Shown here: piece after piece, positions 10,501-22,570 of the stretch | Layout: every line of letters starts with the position of its first letter | Position numbering within the stretch: position 1 is the stretch's first letter | Assembly: GCA_013399305.1 (NCBI GenBank) | Contig: VXAI01000019.1 | Span: forward strand, 8,254,029 to 8,318,028 | Length of the DNA: 64,000 bases | Reading direction: 5' to 3' | DNA from: Rostratula benghalensis | Taxonomy: Eukaryota > Chordata > Aves > Charadriiformes > Rostratulidae | Made by a program: the position numbers and the translations under genes | The notes under the pieces: model-generated | What the model was told of the DNA's origin: nothing | Seen by the model: only the letters and a program-made list of their open reading frames with translations | The model's database searches: none

Positions 10501-12997
10501 AAGATATGAACACCTTACGGATGTTGTAAATGCATCCCTGTCCATCTTAACCTAGAAAAGCCTCCTGTGAAAAAAGCCATAATCAGTTTTCCAAATTGTC
10601 CAGTCAACGGTGTGAGATCAGTGAGTGACAGGGTTAATTCTGATGTTGCAATTTTCTGACCTTGATCTCCTTTGGTACAGTTTTAGTGGCAAGAGTTTCT
10701 GTGCATCTGGCTGGAACCAGAATTTGCTGTCGATCCTGCTTGGGTAGATCCCCACCACCCCAGTCAACGGGGCTGAAAGTCAATGGAAAAACATCCACAG
10801 AAATTGGATGAGGCTGCCCTACCTGCTTATAAATGGCAGGGTTTAAAAAAAAAATATATTCTATACATAAAAATAAACTGTAGCAGAATCTAAACTGACC
10901 TTGTAGATCTGACCCAAACTTGGACATCTGTAAAATAGATTTCCCATTGTGACTCTCTTAATTCTGCTGCAATCCAGTCTTGCTCTGCCTGAAGTGGAAA
11001 TATTCCTACTGACCTCAGCACTGGCTGGGAGAGGCTTTTTAAGGCTTATTTAACTCATACATGTGACATCTCAATAGTCTCAGTTACACTACAATATTTT
11101 AAATAGTAAAATAAACATGGAAAGTATTCTCAGAAATGGTATGAAAGTAACCATGCAGCATCCAGAAACATAAAAAAAATATATATATTCTTTTCATTGT
11201 AAAACTCTTTGATCCTTCTTTTTTCCTCCAATCTCTTTTTTAAAATTCTCAGGATAAAAGCCTATGGAAACAGCCTGTATCTTTTTGTTTGTGCTGTTTA
11301 TATCCACATAGTAAATACTTCATAGAGAAGTCAGAACAAGGAAAGAAACACCAAAACCCCTAGCTTTCAACAATGTATTTGAGTTGAGATCTAGAAAAAG
11401 ATCATTTCTTTTTATTTACTCTTTATAAAGGGGCTCCATAGGTATTCCCAATGGTTCATGCCTCTGTCCTGGTCCCACTTGAAAGTCTAAATTGAAAATT
11501 TCTCCATTATTTTAAATCCAGCAGAGGATAGCAAACAGCTCATGCCTTTTCATGGATCCCCAGGGACAAATGTTGATTAAAATAAACTATTATATCCCTC
11601 ATGGCAGAAAGCAGATAAAGGAACAGAGCTGTTTTTAGCACTGCTGTGGTGCAAACACACGGACTGCCTGTAGTTTCTGTGTTGATAGGAATTTAGCTGG
11701 GATCTGAGCTCTCCAGAGCTCATAGAAAAAGAGGAGATTAAACAGATTTTTCCTCTATTTTAGCATCCCAATCTTGGATGGTTTTTTACTATTCCAGAGA
11801 AAAAGTGCAAAGGCTTGGAGACCTTTTCAGTCAGCTCTTCTATAGTCTGTTCCTCCTTTACCTGTACGAGAACTCTAACCATTTACCCGTATTACAACAC
11901 TGTGCCTGAGATTATCTAGAATCAGGAATTTGGTAGATTTGTCACTTCATAGTTGGATGTGGAAGTAAGGCAGACTCTTGCTCTGCTTCTCATGGGAGAT
12001 CAGTTGATGATTCAGAAGGGGAAAAGGGCAGAAGATGCATTTCCAGCCCTTTTGTCCCTACAAATAAATGCATGGAAGGTAATTATCCTGGGGTAGTTTG
12101 AAACCCAGCCCAACCAGCCAGACTCCATGGCTGCATCCACACAGTTCTGAAGGCAGCAGAACCAAAACAAACCCTTGTGTTTACTCAACAGGACCAGATA
12201 ATTAGCTGCATTCTGAACTGGTGTCATGAAAGTCACATTTAGTTTGTGAAGAGCAATCTAAGGTGCAAAGATTACTGTTATTTATGGATTGATCAAAAAG
12301 CTGTGAACTTAAATCTCTTCATATGGCACCCGGGACAATAGCTCTATGACTCTTCAGCATGTTTTACAGAAAAAAAAAAAAAAGTTAGTTAATAATAAGA
12401 GAGGAAGAAACAAATTCTCTCTCCTGTTTCTCCAGGACTCTCATGAAATAACTGGAATTTGCCTTTGTGGCCCCATGGCTCTTTTATATCAGCTTTGTAT
12501 TAGTGATGGCAGGATCAGAGTCAGTCTCCACAGGACTCACATTGCCCCAAGCACTGCAATATCAATGGGTTACAGCATCCCTGCAAAGGAGAGAGCTATT
12601 CTGAGCAGCTGAAAGTGGGAATCTTTCCTTCTCACAGTAACTGCCCATTCCCTGACCTCCCAACTCCTGTTTCTGGCAGGATGCTGACACCCAAGGAGCC
12701 TTCAGAACAAGACAGAATTGAGACCTCCTTCATTTTTTCCTCCCTGGGGTGAGGTATTGCTTTTTCTGCTCCAGTTCAGTTTGCTCTACCTAAAGCATCC
12801 CCTGCAAGTTTTACTGGCAGGAGGGAATTTACAAGTAATAAATTTTGTGTTACACTAAGTAAAATCATTATTTTTAGATTATGTATCTAAAATATTCCTT
12901 AACTACATGTTTCAGTTAAAAAAAAAAGGTCTAATTCCATGTATATGATGCAAATTCATATATTTGTGCATTGTGCCCAAAATTTGTGTTTTAAGTG
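7589..12997. other. Intergenic, no gene seen
   Basis: AT-rich unique DNA. It contains a poly(A) run (about 8779-8794), an alternating AT/GT/AC block (8987-9032) with a perfect 28-bp palindrome, and an A-run near 12369-12383. None of the open frames shows codon structure or a recognisable domain. Confidence 0.6.
8987..9032. repeat. Dinucleotide microsatellite (AT, GT, AT, AC)
   Basis: Alternating purine-pyrimidine tract that passes from AT repeats to GT, back to AT and then to AC. Its right part, 9005-9032, is a perfect 28-bp inverted repeat. Confidence 0.95.
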
Positions 12998-13490
12998 ACT
13001 ACAGAATCACAGGATACAGGGACTTGTGCTTGAAGATAGAATCAGACACGTATGTCTGGGCAGACACCTGTTAAACCTGTTTTTAAAGAACTTAAATTAT
13101 TTCAGCTTCCTACTTCCCCAAGGCTTTGTTTTAGTACTTCACTATTCTTACTCTTTGAAGGGGGGTTTTTTGACATGTCTAATATATAAATAATANATTT
13201 TATATCTAATATAAAACTATTCCTTTTTGCAGTTTAAGGCTGTTATTTCCCATTCTATCTATGACAAACAAGGAAAATATATTATTCCTTTCCTCTCTGC
13301 TAATGGTTTATTTGCCACATTCCTTCTCCACACCATAATCCTTGATTCTTCTCTGCTTTAAGAGAAAAAAAAAATCCAATTCACTTATTCTTTCCTCGCA
13401 GATCATGGTTTCCAGACTGAAAACCACTGCTGCTGCTCTCCCCTACAGGCTCTTCAGCCTCTCCTCTGCTTCTCTTAGAGAGCCCAACGC
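12998..13490 (-). mobile_element. Ancient CR1-type LINE remnant
   Basis: Although much decayed, this follows the order of landmarks of old amniote CR1 copies read in reverse complement. ACAGAATCACAGGATACAGG comes first, then CCTGTTAAACCTGTTTTTAA, CCCCAAGGCTTTG with AGTACTTCACTATTCTTA, TTCTTCTCTGCTTTAAGAG, AATCCAATTCACTTATTCTT and CAGATCATGGTTTCCAGAC. The middle part, around 13150-13250, is replaced by AT-rich sequence and contains one ambiguous base. The open frame starting at 13342 lies partly in this repeat. Confidence 0.7.
13196..13196. other. Single ambiguous base (N)
   Basis: One unresolved base sits in an AT-only stretch (about 13180-13215) that contains the direct repeat TCTAATATA. 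It is probably a consensus ambiguity. Confidence 0.95.
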
Positions 13491-16400
13491 AGAACTGAGC
13501 AAAGAATTCCAAGTAAAGCCTTGCTACCATGGTGCAGGGCTACATTACTTTGCATATTTTGGATACAGGATGTTATTTAAACATTTTCCTTTCCACAGCA
13601 GACTCTGTTGCTCCGTGTTCAGCGTGGGACCCATACTAACCCATAGATTGTCTTCTGTGCCCAAATATTAGTGAGTCTTCAGTTGCTCACTTGAGCAAAA
13701 TATTGTGTTCCCTGCTGGCCTGAAATGACATGAAAGCAGTGTAACTTGAACCTTTTCCAAGGAACAAGAGGCCCTTTTAAAATTCTTTCCCCAGCTTCAC
13801 AAGACCTTTCAAAAAATGTTTTAAGGCTGCCTTGGTAGAGCTCTCCCCCATCACTCAGTGATAATGAAGGAACCCTGTCACAGCCAAGCTACACAGCATT
13901 CAGATGCTGTCCTGACAGTGCTTTTAAAGAAGAAAGCACAAAGATTTCGAGTAAATACTCATTTGGTGCCATTTCTTGCTTTCAGAAAATAAAAACCAGA
14001 TTTTTCCATCCTCTCCTTCTCTCACACGTGCACTCACAGGCACAGTCCAATTTATCAGGCAGGATTCTCTCACTGTTGGGGAGCTGCTAGGAGATGTTCA
14101 GCACAGAGCAGGTGCCTAAGGAAGATGACTTTCTGTTGTGGACCGGAAAATCTTTGTGATCAAAAATGGAGGGACGTTCTAGATGCAAATCCCCAATGTA
14201 TTTCATCTGCACATAACACGAATTCAGAGAAAAAAAAATAAAAATCTGTCGATTAAAGCACTGATGCCTTTAGCTCTCAGTCTTAAAGCAAGGGAGTCAT
14301 GCAAATAACTTGATTGAGACACAGAGGGTCACCAAAATACGACTAATAAATAATTCCTCTATTATTTTGAAAATAATTGGAGTATGCAAGAATTTCAAAT
14401 AATTACAAGTTATGGGTCTGTTTTCAATGAACCCTCTCAGTTTATTTTTTATAACCAATACATTTGGGGGATCACATGACAAATACTGAGTGAGCAGATA
14501 AATGAAAAAGTTATTAAGGAAAATAGTGAATCCTGTGAAATAATTGTGGAGTTTCTATGTCCTATTACTGCCAATTCAATTCTGGAAGAGGTCAGGGTAA
14601 AAGCAAGCAAATAGCCCCATGAAACACCACCATTCCAACAGATTTGATTCAAAACCTGAGTGTAAAACACCCTGTTGCTCAAAGCACATTCACCTTTCCC
14701 TAAGCACATCTTTTTGACTTTTTCCTGGCTCAACAGCTGAACTTACAGCTTTCCATCTCTGGTTATTAATGTCCCAGCTAAGGAGGAAGTAAAAGCAGTT
14801 CCTGAGGGGTGCCCACCAAACCTGAGGTCAATACAGTCAGATTTAATACTTATTTTTAAAGGACATTTTTCTCTGAACTCGCCAAAATTTTCAGCCTGTC
14901 AAGAATTATTAAATAGGATTGCCAGTTATTTCAGAGAGCACATGGGGGGGGAAAGACGTAGAGAGTCTTCCAAGATCCTGAAATGCTTGCAAATCCAAAT
15001 GCTTCCTTTGATGTAATTTCAAACATCTGAAAAACATTATTAACTCAATGCTAAGGTTTCCTCTTAAATCCTTGAAGATAATAGATCTGATTCTCGCTGT
15101 CTTTTATCTCATGTAGTTATTAGCTGTGTGAAATGCATAAGCAAAAAGATGTTAATTCTGAAATTGAGAGGGAGGGTAATGAAATTTTTCATCTATCAAA
15201 AGCAAGTGTAAGCTGGAGGCTGATTTGATAGGAGCTGGCTGGAGTTCACTGTGGAATATTTCTTCTCTTTGGTAAAAAAAAAGACATTAACTAGCAACTG
15301 GTAAAGCTGAGCTGTCCTTTTTCTCCCCTCTTCCACACCAATTCCATCTCTGACCATTGAGGGAGAGAGGGAATACGAAGCTGTGTTCCCTTTGGGAAGT
15401 ACAGTAATTAGGAACAATTTCAAGATTTTAAGAAAAGTCACTTGCTCCCTTCACCCAAATTTATTTTTCTAACAGGGTTCTTGCTTTGTATAGTGATTTA
15501 TGCTTAATGGCTGTCAGGGTTTATTGAATACATTGAATTGTGTAACAAATTCTATTTCAGTGGTGCTATGTCTGCAGTGCAGAAAGAGACATGCTCTGTT
15601 GAAAAACAAATGCAGATAAATCACAAATAAATACATTACAAAACATGTAGAAAGAGTTTCCCTGCCTTTTATTCTCTGATTTCTTTTCCAAAGGCCTCTG
15701 GAATTATAGTATTTACTCATACATCATCCAAGAGGCTGAGATTATTTTTACTTTGCTTTTTTCCAGGCTTGCAATAGTGTAAATGACTGCAGAAATAGAA
15801 GGTAACAGAGAAGAAGGGCTGGCTGTGACCAGGGACAAGCCTGGCAGAAATTCTCAAGCCTCACAACTGTGAGGGGGTTTCTCTGAGGAAACCTCAGGAG
15901 GAACCTGAGGACAGGAAACAAAATAACTACTTGGAAATTAATAGTAAGTTTACAGCTATTAACCCTTTGCTTTGAAACTTTTTTAGTATAATTTGTAAGC
16001 TCTAAACGAAAGGAGACAGTGAAAATACTGGCTTAACTGGCTGAATTTTCCACATGAGGGTGAAGGCTCAGTAAAACACTCTGAAGATGGACATTCCCTG
16101 GGTGGTTCTGGGCTCCTGGTGGCACCAGAGCTGTTACCAGCTCATAGGTGTGTACATCCCTGGGAGCAAAAACACTTTCCAAGAAGTAAATGCAGATGGT
16201 GAAGGTACATTTAACATCTACTGCCCAGTCAGGGCTTTGAGTGCTTTGGAGGCACAAGGCAGGATGCCAGCCCAGCGTTAGCAGTCCTCTTCCACAGCCA
16301 CTCCTCCAATTCTCCATTAGCACAGGGCTTAAATTCCTCTTCTCTCAACTTCTAAACGTAGCTGTCTGGGAATAGATACAACAGTTTTCCTAAATTTCTC

Positions 16401-18655
16401 CATATACTGGAGAGCGCAGGAAGGGATTTTCATTCAACAGTATAACACAGAAAGTCTTAAAATTCTGGTAAACTGGAAGCTGCTCAGCTGGAAATGGCCA
16501 AGAGGAAGGACTTCAACATGACCATAGATTGACACTATGGCCCTCATGTGTTGCAGGTGAGAAAAAGGCAAAAGGAATCCCAGGAAACATCAGTAGATAC
16601 AGTTTTATGTAGAATAATGTCCTTCAACAGTCCTGAAGCTGCTCTGAAAACATATGTTCAAAAACCTCAAACAGACCCAGAGGAGGACCACTTGGATTAG
16701 AAGAGGAATATGATTTTTTTTTTTGAGCCTTCTCATGTTAAAGAAAAGAGTTCATCTTTTTTATTTTGGTAATAAAAATAGCAAGGATGTCTGACTGATC
16801 TCTGCAAACAGAGCATTTCCGATCCTGATGAGGGACCATCACCGAGAACAAAACAGAACTCTTTAAGTAAGAGCATCAGAAAAATCAGTCATTAGTATTT
16901 TAGGCTTTCTCCTTACAGAAGAAGGAGTTCTAAACCTATAGAACATCCCAGGTTTGGAACAAGACTTGCAGTGAAAGCAAGAGGGGTAAAAGCCTTCAAA
17001 AGGAAAACTCCTCCTAGGGAACCTAAGGCAGGTGCCTACAGCAGAATGGGATTTCTCTCAGGGACTAAATACCTTCCTTCTCACCCCTTGTTTCCATCAC
17101 CATGTGAATATACGTGTGCACACACACATGTGTATGCAGATAAAACCCTCCAGTGCACAGAAACTTCACGTTATGCTAAAATGCATTCCATCCATGGCCT
17201 GGCACAGCATTTGATCCCACTCCACACACGTGATCAGCAAATAGAGATATGTGAAAAGTTGGCCTGGAGTTAAATGTCATAACCTCTTATCACCACACAG
17301 AGCAAAATATGTGCCTTGGGTGTAGAGCCCTGAGTCAGTATTTTTATTGACGCCAAGTTGTTATAAAATTATTTTATTTTAGATAAACATGAGGGCAAAG
17401 CAAGAGCAAATATATTTTTCCAGGAACTAGTTAGGATCTAGTGTACCTTCGCATCCCCTGAAAAACAGGGTATAATTCAGGAGTGACTCACTAGGGCACC
17501 AGCTTTGGGGAGAACGTTCAATTCCTGCTCGGGACTTACAATTAGTCAGGGGAAAGCCAAGTGGGGCCTATTTTTTACTATTGTTAGTTCAGTCCTGGTG
17601 TTGATGGAATTACTGAAATCAGCACTCACTCCCTTCTACTCTGCTCATGGCTCAGCCTGCAAGGCGGTGTGATAAAAATTAAGCCAGTCCAGGAACCCTC
17701 TGGCAGAGAAGGAGGGGATCTCCTTCCTTCCCCTCTCCTCCCTGATGCCCTGAGAAATCAAGTTCAGTTCACTATTCCTGTTTTACCGATAAAACCAGGG
17801 ACAGAACAGTCCATCCCAGCTGCTCAAAGGCAGGACCACAGGAGACAAAGCTAGAGCTTTTAGTATAAAATATTCTTCAGTTGGTTCAGTCATCTGGAAC
17901 TGCCTTCATCCAGAGGGAGGAAAAACACTATTTTGCACGAGAAATCACACCATTTTCTCAAATCTCTTTCAGGCAATCATTCTGCCAAAATGCTGAGGAG
18001 CAGGAATTTGTCCAGGGTTATCCCCAAGAATTCACCCATCAACATTTAGTGTATTTCTGGTAAATACATTCTATATTAATCTTTAGATCTAAATTTCTCC
18101 TGGATAGTTAAAAATATGCAGCAGGCTCCCAAATGCATGCTTGTATAGAAATAAAGAAGCATTGAGTTACCCATTTCACGTGCCAAAATCCATTATTAAA
18201 ATTTGCAGCCAAAAATACCCGTGGCATCAGTGAACTTCTGGTCTGGATAAGGAGGGAAAGGAGAAAGAATACATCCAAACTGCTTTGCTTGATTGTTTGG
18301 GATGAGATTTGTCTTACACTGATGGGAAATGCTCATAAGACAAGGTGGTACATTAAAGAGGGTTTATAAATCTCTAACTTAATATTGGCAACAATTAGCC
18401 AAGCAATAAGGCAGTTAAATCTGAGCTGCTCAATCATTGCTGCTGCAGAACACAATCTGGACATCATCCCCCCCAGAAAAGTTGAGTTTTTTCTACATTA
18501 TATTCTGCATCTCTTTAAATTTTATTTAATTGGTTTAAAGGAAACTATCTTTTCTACAGTACTAACAGCTCTGTTTGTTATTTCACAGTACTGTTGTGGA
18601 GGGGGAAAAAAAATAAAAAGGGGGTCTTCTCCCCTCCTCCCCCTATTTATGAACA
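13491..18655. other. Intergenic, no gene seen
   Basis: Unique, mostly AT-rich sequence. I found no recognisable repeat beyond short homopolymers and no coding structure. Frames up to about 100 codons occur, but none carries a recognisable motif. Confidence 0.6.
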
Positions 18656-18800
18656 CAGAGTCATGGAATCCTTCAGGCTGGAAAAGAACCTTGGGATCAT
18701 CGAGTCCAACCATCAGCCCCATTCTACAAATTCCTCCCCTACACCAGATCCCCCAACACCACATCAACCACTCCGAAACACAGAAATCACGGCGTCGCAC
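18656..18800 (-). mobile_element. CR1 LINE fragment, 3' end
   Basis: Reverse-complement CR1 3' end. ACAGAGTCATGGAATCCTTC leads into GGCTGGAAAAGAACCTTGG, ATCATCGAGTCCAACCATCA and then CAACACCACATCAACCACTC. It belongs to the ATCGAGTCCAACCAT type rather than the AGTCCACTTCCCTGC type. It overlaps the open frames at 18385-18873 and 18594-18851, which are therefore not genes. Confidence 0.85.
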
Positions 18801-19310
18801 AGAAACGATGAACCAAGCGCCAAGAGAAATTATTTTAAAGTTGCAGAATGAGAAAAAAAAAAAAAAACCCTGAAGGAGAGCAACCGAGGACCTTACTCTG
18901 AGTCCATACCGGCATCAGGCTCCATCCCCGGGTTCTGAAGCCGTTCGTTGGTGACACAAGGGCCACTGCCTTCGTTTAACTCTTCCCTGCCCTCAGCCCT
19001 CCCCGCGGTGCCCAGTAGCCGCAGGGCCAGGAGAGCAGCGCAGTCCCAGCCGCTCCCCACTGAAAAGCCCAGTGAAGCAGCAGTTGGAAAAAAACCCTTC
19101 CTTTCTCTTCCTAATGACCCAATGTGCATCTGAAAGCCGCTGGTTTTCAGGGCACCAAGGTAAACCGGTGTCGGTTTAACTGCGGGTTTTCCCCTCTATT
19201 TAACTGCCGGAACGACCCCTACCACAGCAGGCTCCGCACATCATTTTATTCATCACCGGGTTGCTTCTCTAATTCTCCTTTTTAGTACCATTGCATCGCT
19301 TCCACTTCTG
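18775..19310. other. CpG-enriched patch in AT-rich DNA
   Basis: By eye there are roughly 25 CpG dinucleotides in about 530 bp, including CCGCGG, several CCGC and CCGG, and GCGC, whereas adjacent kilobases have very few. The patch overlaps the end of a CR1 fragment and continues into non-repeat sequence. It also holds the inverted repeat TAAACCG/CGGTTTA (19161-19178). No open frame with family resemblance is present. It could be a small promoter, perhaps of a non-coding RNA, or a locally unmethylated remnant. Confidence 0.4.
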
Positions 19311-22300
19311 AGTTCCTTGCCAAAAAGTTAAATTCTTTTTTTTTTTTTTTTTGCCTATTTTCCTGGAACACTAAAGTGACTCGTTATCATCAGACCCACG
19401 GATCTACAGATTAAACTACGGTTTTGTGCCTCAGCAAACAGATTGCCCTTTTTTTTTTTTTTTAAATCACCACACACTTCCATTTCTCCATGGCTCTCGA
19501 GTTCCCAGATCCCATTTTTGTGGAGAGGTTTGCCATCGTGAAGGGAATTACATGAAAAGCACAAGGGCTGGAGCTGCACTGGGGAAATATTGTTTGAGCT
19601 TTGTTATGAGCCAGCCTGGATGGAGTCAAAACACACGAGTTGTTCTGAAAAACACCAGCTGAAAATAATGGAAAACCCAGATACACATCTGCTTTTAGAG
19701 TGTTCATAACATCTGGGCTGAAATCCTTCTGCCATCCAACTGCAAGTGATAACACATACTCTTGCCCTTTCTTCAGTGGATCTAAACTAGAAATTCATAT
19801 TCCCCTCCCCCCCCCTTTTCTTAGAAAACATATAGAAATCTGGAAACAAGTTTCTGTGTAAAATTTATGATGCCTACAGCCAGAATAGCTTCTTCTTTCG
19901 GTTCCTCTTTCACACAGAGTCAGTGGTGAGCTTGTGTGTCTTCACGTGATGAATTTTCTCACACTACAGTAAACACAAAGTCCAAAACCCAGATTATAGA
20001 GCCCAGCTTCCCTATCAGGGTAACCAAAACCAGTGACCTTTGCTCTTCTTTCTCATCTGGCATCATTAGCCCTGCTTGCTGCTGCTTCCTCCCTGGTTTG
20101 GTCTCATTCCCCTTTCGCACTCCTGCATTGATGAAAGGAGATGTTTGGGAGTGTTTTATGACCAAAACCAAACCACAAAGTCGATTTTCTCAAAAGGGCT
20201 GAATGTAAGGATTTGTGCAATTTTAGCAGGCTGGGTTTTGGGTGTAGCACAGGGTTTGGGACCTCCCTTTCCCACAGCCCCAGCAGTCACCCTGCAGAAC
20301 ATACAGTATCAAGGAAGGGGATTGCTGTGGGGAGAGGGAAAACTAGAGACCAAGCTTATGGTGAAACATTCTCTGGAAACAGAATTTTTTGAAGTTTGAA
20401 ATGAATTATGCTCCTTAAGTAATCCAGAACTTTTTCCTTGAAAGTGCAGAAAGATTTCATTTACTTTTTGTTTGGTTTTGGCTTTTACCCTGGAGAAGCC
20501 TGAAGGAGCTGCCTTTCTCAGTGATTGCAAGAGTGGTGTTTGCTAAATTCTAACAGTTTTTAAGAGAGAACATAGTCCAGGAAGTCAGTGTAGACTTTGA
20601 CTTCAAGTGTTGGCAGGGGAAGACAGGATGGCAGTGGTGTACTAGAGAGAAATAAAATATAACTGATACAAATCAGGGAAGACTGATCACTTCTCCTGGA
20701 GCTTTTTCTTCTCTTTTGTCACTGCCTCACCAGCTGTACCTGCTCATTTGGATGACTTCTCAGCTTTACATCAGAGGGATGTTAGACCACTGTCTCTTGC
20801 TTGATCCCATTACCTCAAAACCAGATAAAAGGCACCAAAGAGCCTTCCTATCTGCGATAAATACCTCATTTCACACAGTTTAGGAGCAGAGGATGGAGAG
20901 TTCTTTCACCCTGAAAATTCACATAATAAAGGAGAAAATTGGTATACTAAAGATTCTGAAAAATTGACTTGGTTCTTGTGGTCTTCTGCTCAATTACAAT
21001 AAACCTCTCTCAAACCTAAAGTGATCTCCTAAATTTAGCATTCTCTTTGCCCTCAGTTGCCTACATATTCCCATGGACATTATGAAAAGCAGAAATTTAA
21101 TAAATTCATTGCTACATGGTAAATTCATACTCAGAAAATGTGCCAAGAGTGTTTCCAGTTGACTTATTTCTAAGTCAAGCTATTGCTTTGGAAAACAGGA
21201 TGTTAGAATGCTTACTGATAATTTTTTTTCCCCTGAAAAACAAAAATGAAGGAGAAGCCTTCCTTGAACTGTCACATGGCGATAGCGACCACGCGTTCCA
21301 AAGCACATTTAGTTCTTGTTAAAAACATTCACAAAACTGATGAATTACTGCTAGGGGTAACTAACTGTGTCTGCTGAGTTCCAAAAATAAAAGATATGCT
21401 TCTTGGTTCAAAACATCATTAGCGCCAAGATTCGTTATGCTGGGTCCCTGCCATTCTGGGCCCATCATTACTATCACAAATAAACTTTTTTACACTATGA
21501 GACCCAGCAAGTAATCAAGTCAGGCAGAAAATGTTTAAGAATAGGAAAGCCTAACAGGATTTTCATTGGTTTTACAAGAGTGATTTTACATGACACCCTG
21601 TTCATTCTAGTGACCTGTTGCCTGGGGAGTGCATAAAGTAAAATTATTTCAGCTTTTACCATCCCAGTGAGAACTATAGTGTATAATCTCATTATTCCTA
21701 CCCTCATACTCTGCTTTTTATAAAATCAGTGGTTTTGCATGGATATGATATACATCACAGTTGACTAGAAGTGAATTCCTCCACCAAAAACTTAAGAAAT
21801 ATTCGTGGAATGATGACTTCGTGCCACAGATAGGTGTTTTCCCCCTAAAGAAAGTGATAAACCCTTTTTTAAGTTAGACTCAGAGGCTGAAGTTACTCTT
21901 GGAGAACACCTTGTTCTACTTTGGATCTCTAGCCAGAGCTAGCCATATTGAGACTTTTTAAATTATATTTATTATTATTCTCTCAGAAAACATTTCCAAC
22001 AACAATGAGCATGACATAACTGCTATTCAGGGCAGCGTGCAATTGCTAATACTTTCCATAATCAACTTTTTGTTCCATAAGGAGGCAAACTTCTGCCTAA
22101 ATTTCATCTGTATCACAACACAGATGGTTGAAAGAGTCTGCCCACAAGGTACAACTTACACTCCAACACACAGTGACAAAAATGCATGCAGAATGGTGTA
22201 AAATCAGGTCTACTTCCCTAATATTTGACAAGTTTGTAAAAGTTGCTCTAGAACAGAGCTGAAGTTGCAGCTGGTTTTGCTTCAGATAACTAACAAATGC

Positions 22301-22339
22301 AAATTTAGAGTTTTCTAAGGGCTGAGGATTTAAACACAA
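19311..22339. other. Intergenic, no gene seen
   Basis: Unique sequence with T-runs at about 19336-19352 and 19449-19463 and a C-run near 19801-19814. No gene is recognised. Confidence 0.6.
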
Positions 22340-22570
22340 CGGAGCCATGCTGCCTTAGACCAAAGGTCTGTGGATTCCAATAGTCTGTGCCAAAAGCCAA
22401 AAATACTCACTTGAAAAAGCATAAGAACATGAAAAGCACGTGAGGTACTTTCTCTGAGTATTCCCCATCACTGATTGCCTGCAGGTATCACCAACCTTTA
22501 GGCAATTCCTGCATATTTAGAAATCCCTACTGAAGTCTTCTCCTGTGAACTTGTTCACATTTCCCTTGGA
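22340..22570 (-). mobile_element. Probable ancient amniote retroposon (CR1-like) remnant
   Basis: The core GCTGCCTTAGACCAAAGGTC, followed by CTGTGGATTCCAATAGTCTG, resembles the widely shared amniote repeat motif GGTCAGACCAAAGGTCCATC...CAGTATCCTGTC. Later pieces such as CCCCATCACTGATTGCCTGC also fit loosely. The copy is badly decayed, so family and limits are uncertain. Confidence 0.45.

Noticed and set aside
13342..13671. 109-codon + strand frame
   Set aside because: Its first part overlaps an ancient CR1 remnant and the rest shows no family resemblance.
16671..17000. Possible CR1 piece (CCCAGAGGAGGACCAC)
   Set aside because: Only one short stretch resembles CR1 and the flanking landmarks do not follow.
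18385..18873. 162-codon + strand frame
   Set aside because: Its second half lies in a CR1 fragment and it ends in a poly(A)-coded lysine run.
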